In this document: piece after piece, positions 62,793 through 64,000 of the stretch | Layout of the letters: each line of letters starts with the position of its first letter | How positions within the stretch are numbered: position 1 is the stretch's first letter | From: Vigna angularis | Taxonomy: Eukaryota; Streptophyta; Magnoliopsida; Fabales; Fabaceae | Assembly: GCF_016808095.1 (NCBI RefSeq) | Contig: NC_068970.1 | Location: 64,703,130-64,767,129, forward strand | Direction of reading: 5' to 3' | Length of the DNA: 64,000 nt | Position numbers and translations under genes: made by a program | The notes under the pieces: generated by a model | Databases searched by the model: none | What the model was told of the DNA's origin: nothing | Seen by the model: only the letters and a program-made list of their open reading frames with translations

Positions 62793-64000
62793 TCAAGAGG
62801 TTTGTGTTAAACCTTTGTCTTCCTCCTTGTTACTATTATTACCGTGGAAGATGTGGTTGGTGTCGTTGTTGGTGTTGTTACTACTACTACTACTCAAGTA
62901 CCTGCAGAGAACCTTACATTTCACTGCACTGCCATAGACATAAAACCCTGGCGTAACCATTATTCTGACCACACTAGGGACCAACTTTGAAGCCTTGTCC
63001 CCACCCATATCTTCCATGTAAACCGAATCAAAGCTAACCCCTTTGTCCACTCTGAAGATTGGCAGACTAGGGTGCACCGAGTTTGCCAGCAAGTGCACCA
63101 TCCACACGCTCTTCGAGGCCCCAAAGAAGGCCTGCAACAGGGGTTCGGGCCAGGCACGGTTCCAACCCAACATCGCAACAATCTCGCTCATTTTCCTATC
63201 ACAGAACCTGCTGAACTCTTCGCTGAAGTGCCTCGTTCCCTTGCTCAGAACCTCCTCCCACGTCAACCCCTGAAGCATGTTGAAGCATCGGAAACTCTCC
63301 TCGCACCGTTCAACCGGGTTCAGCACCGCGTTGCAGGCGTTCTTCTGGAACCCTATGGTTTCGAAGTCCTCGAAGAACGTTCTGTTGAGGAGGGCCTCCA
63401 GGTAGAAAAGCAGGCTTCTGGGGTTCTTTGAGAAGGAGATTTTCACGTCGTAAGGTTGGAGCAAAAACGAGACTTTCTCGTACACCTTGCTTCCCATGTG
63501 CCTCAGTTGCATGGTCAAGGAACGAGAGAGAAGCTTAACGGACGATCTCGCTTCGGAAACCGACACCAAGAAGTGCTGAATCACCGCGTCCTGGTGAAGC
63601 GTTTGACTCTGTTTGAAGGGCGTGGGAGAAGAGACGGCGTTGGCGTTGGCGCATTGTTCGAGGCCGGATTTCAAGCTGTGGCAATAGAGTTCGAGCTTGT
63701 TGAGCTTCTTCTCGAGCTCCCCCATGGAATGCATGAGTCTGGAAGCTTCGAGAAGGGCCTCGTCCCGTTTCCTGGTGGCGTGGAGGAGCTTGTGAGAGAG
63801 TTCTGCCACCGCCATTTTCCACTGTTCCTCTCTGGAAGCCGGAAGAGGGTTGTGGTGCGACGACGACATGGGGCTCTTGCGGGTGAGTTTGGAGACGAGG
63901 GACCTGAAAATGCCATTGGGGCTGGCGAGGAGAGAGGAGGATTGCTTTGTGTGGGAGGCATTGTGGTTGGCGGCGTGATCGAAGGGAAGTATGAAGATTT
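62793..64000 (-). CDS. DUF641/GIL1-type protein, IRK-interacting protein-like (5' end outside window)
   Basis: The stop TGA is at 62795-62793. The frame is open through 63869 (an internal ATG) and on to the window edge, encoding a serine-rich lead-in before SPMSSSHHNPLP, so the true start lies beyond 64000. About 402 codons are visible, without introns. The coiled-coil N-terminal part of DUF641 (VAELSHKLLHATRKRDEALL to LELYCHSLKSGLEQC) is followed by HFLVSVSEARSSVKLLSRSL. The C-terminal signature PGFYVYGSAVKCKVLCRYL ends the conserved region, before a Ser/Asn-rich tail. The family includes GRAVITROPIC IN THE LIGHT 1 and IRKI, a partner of the IRK receptor kinase; the molecular activity is unknown. 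The coding region is clearly GC-richer than the surrounding DNA. Confidence 0.8.
   Translation of the reverse strand, partial: IFILPFDHAANHNASHTKQSSSLLASPNGIFRSLVSKLTRKSPMSSSHHNPLPASREEQWKMAVAELSHKLLHATRKRDEALLEASRLMHSMGELEKKLNKLELYCHSLKSGLEQCANANAVSSPTPFKQSQTLHQDAVIQHFLVSVSEARSSVKLLSRSLTMQLRHMGSKVYEKVSFLLQPYDVKISFSKNPRSLLFYLEALLNRTFFEDFETIGFQKNACNAVLNPVERCEESFRCFNMLQGLTWEEVLSKGTRHFSEEFSRFCDRKMSEIVAMLGWNRAWPEPLLQAFFGASKSVWMVHLLANSVHPSLPIFRVDKGVSFDSVYMEDMGGDKASKLVPSVVRIMVTPGFYVYGSAVKCKVLCRYLSSSSSNNTNNDTNHIFHGNNSNKEEDKGLTQTS

Noticed and set aside
63671..63961. 96-aa minus ORF in another frame of the DUF641 gene
   Set aside because: The Pro/Ser-rich shadow frame has no continuity. The DUF641 frame runs through the same bases.

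Overview
The window is plant nuclear DNA, most likely from a legume. The evidence is intron-split genes with GT-AG borders, very AT-rich intergenic DNA, long ATT/AT/CT microsatellites, and plant-specific families (a cytokinin-receptor histidine kinase, a TMK receptor kinase, a dehydrin, a DUF641 protein). Assignment to legumes is an inference from the style of the proteins and of the dispersed repeats; the species is not identified. Exon structures below were worked out by hand from frame, family resemblance and splice signals. For the three intron-rich genes the exon lengths sum to exact multiples of three (5619, 3021 and 3024 nt).

Layout. 1-1965: AT-rich flank. 1966-3327 (+): single-exon ANTH-domain clathrin assembly protein. 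4455-24252 (-): THO2, subunit 2 of the THO/TREX mRNA export complex, 32 exons over 20 kb, with transposon debris in its introns. 27071-29899 (-): TMK-type LRR receptor kinase with one small in-frame intron. 31510-37813 (+): RPN2, the large non-ATPase scaffold subunit of the 26S proteasome, 13 exons, divergent from the TMK gene. 39943-40197 (-): very small dehydrin with a palindromic G-box/ABRE upstream. 40982-46768 (-): CRE1/AHK4/LHK1-type cytokinin receptor, 11 exons. 46.8-62.8 kb: a gene-poor stretch of about 16 kb holding a CT tract, an AT tract, a roughly 205-unit TAT tract, a hairpin, an old inverted-repeat element and a MITE. 62793-64000 (-): IRK-interacting-protein-like DUF641 gene, open at the window edge.

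The genes do not form a pathway or cluster. They are ordinary neighbours: endocytosis, mRNA export, receptor signalling, protein turnover, desiccation tolerance and cytokinin perception. I found no sign of an exotic or undescribed multi-gene system. The most interesting items are a degraded TRIM retroelement with LTR-PBS-PPT-LTR order in a THO2 intron, a MITE with a perfect 24-bp palindrome, the exceptional TAT microsatellite, the translatable intron of the TMK gene, and the composite repeat-filled last intron of RPN2.
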